A DNA stretch of 42,965 nt from Lachnospiraceae bacterium (lineage in GTDB: Bacteria > Bacillota > Clostridia > Lachnospirales > Lachnospiraceae). The stretch is taken from NCBI GenBank assembly GCA_017428105.1, contig JAFRRM010000043.1, forward strand, positions 1 to 42,965, written 5' to 3'. Position numbers and translations under genes: made by a program. Shown here piece by piece: positions 40,096 to 42,965 of the stretch (the stretch's first letter is position 1; every line of letters begins with the position of its first letter). The notes beneath the pieces are model-generated. The model saw only the letters and a program-made list of their open reading frames with translations. It was not told the DNA's origin and ran no database searches.

Positions 40096-42965
40096 ATGAA
40101 ACGAACAGTATCGGTCCTGCTGGCCCTGGTCATGTGCCTGGGTCTGCTGCAAATTCCGGCGCCGGCGCACGCAGCCGGAGACGTGGCCATCAACGCGGCC
40201 AATTTCCCGGATGAGGCGTTCCGGAACTATGTGGCGAAAAACTATGATACCGACGGCAGCGGTGCGCTCAGCGCGGAAGAGATCGAAGCGGCGGTGGTGC
40301 TCTATGTATACGGAGAGGGGATCACGTCTCTGCAGGGCGTGGAATATCTGACGTCGCTGAAGGAACTGGCCTGTCCGGAGAACCAGCTGACGGAACTGGA
40401 TCTGAGCAGAAACACCGCGCTGGAAGCCGTGTTCTGCGATAATAATCAGCTGACGTCGCTGGACGTGAGCGGGTGTTCCGCCCTGTGGCTTCTGCACTGC
40501 TACGATAATTCGCTGACGGAACTGGATGTAAGCAGGAATACGGCTCTGAAAGAACTGCAGTGCAACGGCAATCAGCTGGCCGGATTGAACGTGTCCGGGG
40601 CTGTTCTCCTGGAGACCCTTCGCTGTTACAACAATCAGCTGACGGAACTGGATGTAAGCAATAATCCGGCGCTGACGGTACTGGACGGTGAACTCAATCA
40701 GCTGGCGGAACTGGATGTCCGGAATAATTCGGCGCTGTTATACCTGTCGGTCGGCAACAACCGCCTTACGGCTTTGGACGTGACCGGGAATACCGCACTG
40801 AAAACATTGTTCTGTTACGGCAATTCGCTGACGGAACTGGATGTGAGCCGTAACCGGGCGCTGGAGTATCTCTCCTGCTCCGGCAATCAGCTGACGGCGC
40901 TGGACATCTCGCACTGCCCCCGCGTGCTCAAGGCGGTGACCAGCGGGACGAAGAGTGATGAGGGAGACTACTGGCGGTATCAGTTCGAGACCCCGGATGC
41001 ATACTGGTGTTCCCTTTATTTGCTCGATGTGGACAAGACCGTGGAACTGATCACGGAGGGACCGGCGCTTTCCTACGGCGTCACCGTCGGCGACGTGGAG
41101 ATCACGGAAGACAACATGGATGACGTCCTGGGCGACGGCAGCCTCCGCTACGATCCGGACACGAAGACGCTGACGTGCACGAACGCCGTGGTCGACGGAA
41201 ACATCGAGGCGCAGGACGACCTGACCATCGACGGCGATCTGAGCGCCGGGGCGATCAAGTCGCTGAAGACGCTGACGATCCTGGACGGGAAGGTCACGGC
41301 GACGAACCCAGTTTCGGAGGCGGGCCTGTACGCGGCGGATCTGGTGATCGCCGGGGGCGAGGTCGACCCCGGGGCGACGCATCCTTCGGAAGGCTCGTGG
41401 TATTCGCTCCAGCCCAACACCCACTGCAACACCCTGACGGTCAGCGGCGGCACCGTGCAGACGGTCGTCCTGGAACCGTTCGGAGGCGAGGGCTTCGAAG
41501 GGACCGCCCATATCAATATCTCCGGCGGGGAGATCGCGGAACTCAGAAGCACGCAGTGGACTTACGGCGGCTTTTACTGCAATATCTCCGGCGGCATGGT
41601 GGGTTATCTGCCCGGCGGCATCAATGACTCGGAAGGATTCTGGATGTTCCGCATTTCCGGCGGTATCGTGAACAGCGCCGTGAGAGGGATAGACTTCGAG
41701 TTTCTGGATACGACCGAGCGGTTTGAATGCGGCGCCATCCGGTGCTTCCCCATGTTTGATGGGTACGGCGGGATCGTCCTGCCTGAATCGCTGGGACTTC
41801 TGGAGCCTTTGGGCGGCAGCATTCAGCAGCTCACCGATCCGGACACGGATCGGGAATACTATACCTTCTGCGATGCCGCGGGCAGCGAGGCGGCCCACGT
41901 CGTGATCGTGCCGAAGACAGAGCTTCCGCCGGTCATCACCGCCCAGCCGAAATCCGTCTCCGCCTATGTGGGCGCCACGGCGAAATTCACGGTCGGCGCG
42001 GCCGGGACAGCTCTGAAGTATCAGTGGCAGTACAAATACCCGGGTGAAAGCTGGAAGAACTCCGGCTATGCGTCCGGCAGGACCGCCGCACTGAGTTTTG
42101 CGGCGCAGGAAAAAAACAACAAGATGCAGGTCCGCTGCAGGATCACGGACGCGAACGGAAACAGTGTGACTTCTTCCGCAGTCACCCTGACGATCGTGCC
42201 CAAGATCACCGCGCAGCCCGAAAACACCAGTGCTGCGGTCGGCGCCGCGGCCAAGTTCACCATTACCGCGACAGGCGCAGGCCTGACCTATCAGTGGCAG
42301 TACAAGTACCCGGACGGCAGCTGGACCAACTCCGGCTATGCTTCCGGCAAGACTGCCGCGCTGAGCTTTACGGCGCAGGCCAAGTACAACAACGTGCAGT
42401 ACCGCTGCAAGATCACGGATACGAACGGGAAAACTGTCACTTCCTCCGCGGTGAAGCTGACCATCATCCCGAAGATCACGGCGCAGCCGGCGGCCGCCAG
42501 CGCCACTGTCGGCGCCGCAGCCAAATTCACCGTCACCGCGACCGGCGCGGGTCTGACCTATCAATGGCAGTACAAGTACCCGGACGGCAGCTGGACCAAC
42601 TCCGGCTATGCTTCCGGCAAGACTGCCGCGTTGAGCTTTACGGCGCAGGCTAAATACAACAACGTGCAGTACCGCTGCAGGATCACGGACGCGAACGGGA
42701 AGACCATCACCTCCTCCGCGGTGAAGCTGACCATCAACCCGAAGATCACGGCCCAGCCGGCGAGCACCAGCGCCGCGGTCGGCGCTGTGGCCAAATTTAC
42801 CGTCACCGCGACGGGCGCGGGCCTGAAGTACCAGTGGCAGTACAAGTATCCGGACGGCAGCTGGACCAACTCCGGCTATGCTTCCGGCAAGACCGCCTCC
42901 CTGAGCTTTGCGGCGCAGGCCAAGTACAACAACGTGCAGTACCGCTGCAGGATCACGGACGCGAA
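40096..42965 (+). CDS. Large secreted LRR and Ig-repeat surface protein, 3' end missing
   Basis: 956 codons in the window, open at the right edge. ATG 40096 has ACGGAGGAC upstream. Signal peptide 1-26 (cleavage after AHA). Residues 34-62 include INAANFPDEAFRNYVAKNYD and a canonical EF-hand loop, DTDGSGALSAEE (51-62), so calcium binding is likely. Nine 21-residue leucine-rich repeats follow from about residue 96 (NQLTELDVSRNTALKELQC type). A middle region (320-610) has beta-rich SGG-containing repeats (LTVSGGTVQTV, NISGGEIAEL). From about residue 613, Ig-like repeats of exactly 90 residues run to the edge. Adhesin or carbohydrate-binding function is likely; similar proteins are common in gut Clostridia. 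Anchor not visible. Confidence 0.9.
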   Translation, partial: MKRTVSVLLALVMCLGLLQIPAPAHAAGDVAINAANFPDEAFRNYVAKNYDTDGSGALSAEEIEAAVVLYVYGEGITSLQGVEYLTSLKELACPENQLTELDLSRNTALEAVFCDNNQLTSLDVSGCSALWLLHCYDNSLTELDVSRNTALKELQCNGNQLAGLNVSGAVLLETLRCYNNQLTELDVSNNPALTVLDGELNQLAELDVRNNSALLYLSVGNNRLTALDVTGNTALKTLFCYGNSLTELDVSRNRALEYLSCSGNQLTALDISHCPRVLKAVTSGTKSDEGDYWRYQFETPDAYWCSLYLLDVDKTVELITEGPALSYGVTVGDVEITEDNMDDVLGDGSLRYDPDTKTLTCTNAVVDGNIEAQDDLTIDGDLSAGAIKSLKTLTILDGKVTATNPVSEAGLYAADLVIAGGEVDPGATHPSEGSWYSLQPNTHCNTLTVSGGTVQTVVLEPFGGEGFEGTAHINISGGEIAELRSTQWTYGGFYCNISGGMVGYLPGGINDSEGFWMFRISGGIVNSAVRGIDFEFLDTTERFECGAIRCFPMFDGYGGIVLPESLGLLEPLGGSIQQLTDPDTDREYYTFCDAAGSEAAHVVIVPKTELPPVITAQPKSVSAYVGATAKFTVGAAGTALKYQWQYKYPGESWKNSGYASGRTAALSFAAQEKNNKMQVRCRITDANGNSVTSSAVTLTIVPKITAQPENTSAAVGAAAKFTITATGAGLTYQWQYKYPDGSWTNSGYASGKTAALSFTAQAKYNNVQYRCKITDTNGKTVTSSAVKLTIIPKITAQPAAASATVGAAAKFTVTATGAGLTYQWQYKYPDGSWTNSGYASGKTAALSFTAQAKYNNVQYRCRITDANGKTITSSAVKLTINPKITAQPASTSAAVGAVAKFTVTATGAGLKYQWQYKYPDGSWTNSGYASGKTASLSFAAQAKYNNVQYRCRITDA
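41932..42965 (+). repeat. Tandem 270-bp (90-residue) Ig-like repeats
   Basis: Units begin at 41932, 42202, 42472 and 42742 with ITAQP, followed by VGAxAKFTVTATGAGLxYQW and SSAVxLTI at unit end. The period is exactly 270 bp. Units 2-4 are nearly identical in DNA (for example the run starting CAGTACAAGTACCCGGACGG); unit 1 is more diverged. Recent tandem expansion or gene conversion is indicated. Unit 4 is cut by the window edge. Confidence 0.92.

Overview
The window reads as a GC-rich Clostridia (Firmicutes) chromosome, probably a gut anaerobe. The support is a class III fructose-1,6-bisphosphatase, a three-subunit NADH-linked [FeFe] hydrogenase, an rplM-rpsI operon, AGGAGG-type ribosome binding sites and many lipoprotein and ABC systems. 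The taxonomic call is inference from gene content; no rRNA is present.

Layout. Positions 1-8833 are accessory DNA from an integrative element: the start of an XRE regulator with its promoter, a class B sortase, several small element proteins (Cys-rich, PC4/YdbC-like, TnpW-like) and a large serine recombinase. Inside it, 519-3789 is a self-contained cassette with its own Rrf2 regulator and operator, a zinc-type macrodomain ADP-ribosylhydrolase, a class M sirtuin and a DUF5131 protein. The cassette is bracketed by two copies of the sortase 5' end (352 and 3895). A promoter-to-terminator unit without a good ORF at 5183-5388 may be a small RNA.

Positions 8963-12989 form a roughly 4 kb low-GC island. 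It is flanked by a 20/22 direct repeat of the 3' end of rpsI and has a broken tyrosine integrase at its right end. It carries XRE and ImmA/IrrE genes and a DUF4417 / HExxH / zinc-ribbon operon.

From 12971 rightward the DNA is mostly core genome: rpsI-rplM; an ABC-2 transporter operon ending in an XRE-AbrB fusion; two further ABC systems and a DUF3089 lipoprotein; pepT; an operon of receiver, histidine kinase, VTC polyphosphate polymerase and DUF4956; a GT4 glycosyltransferase; an S51 peptidase; a Crp/Fnr regulator with an SsuABC-like importer; an XRE membrane protein; hydCBA; fbp; and a very large secreted LRR/Ig-repeat protein that runs off the right edge behind a structured leader.

Most unusual: (1) the Rrf2-macrodomain-SirTM-DUF5131 cassette, which lacks the GcvH-like and lipoate-ligase genes usually found with class M sirtuins; (2) a two-component pair in which the kinase phospho-acceptor His is Lys and the receiver phospho-acceptor Asp is Asn, placed at the head of the VTC-DUF4956 operon; (3) the rpsI-targeted island; (4) candidate structured RNAs at 5217-5388 and 39963-40060; (5) a dispersed intergenic repeat with the core GGAACCGTCCCC.
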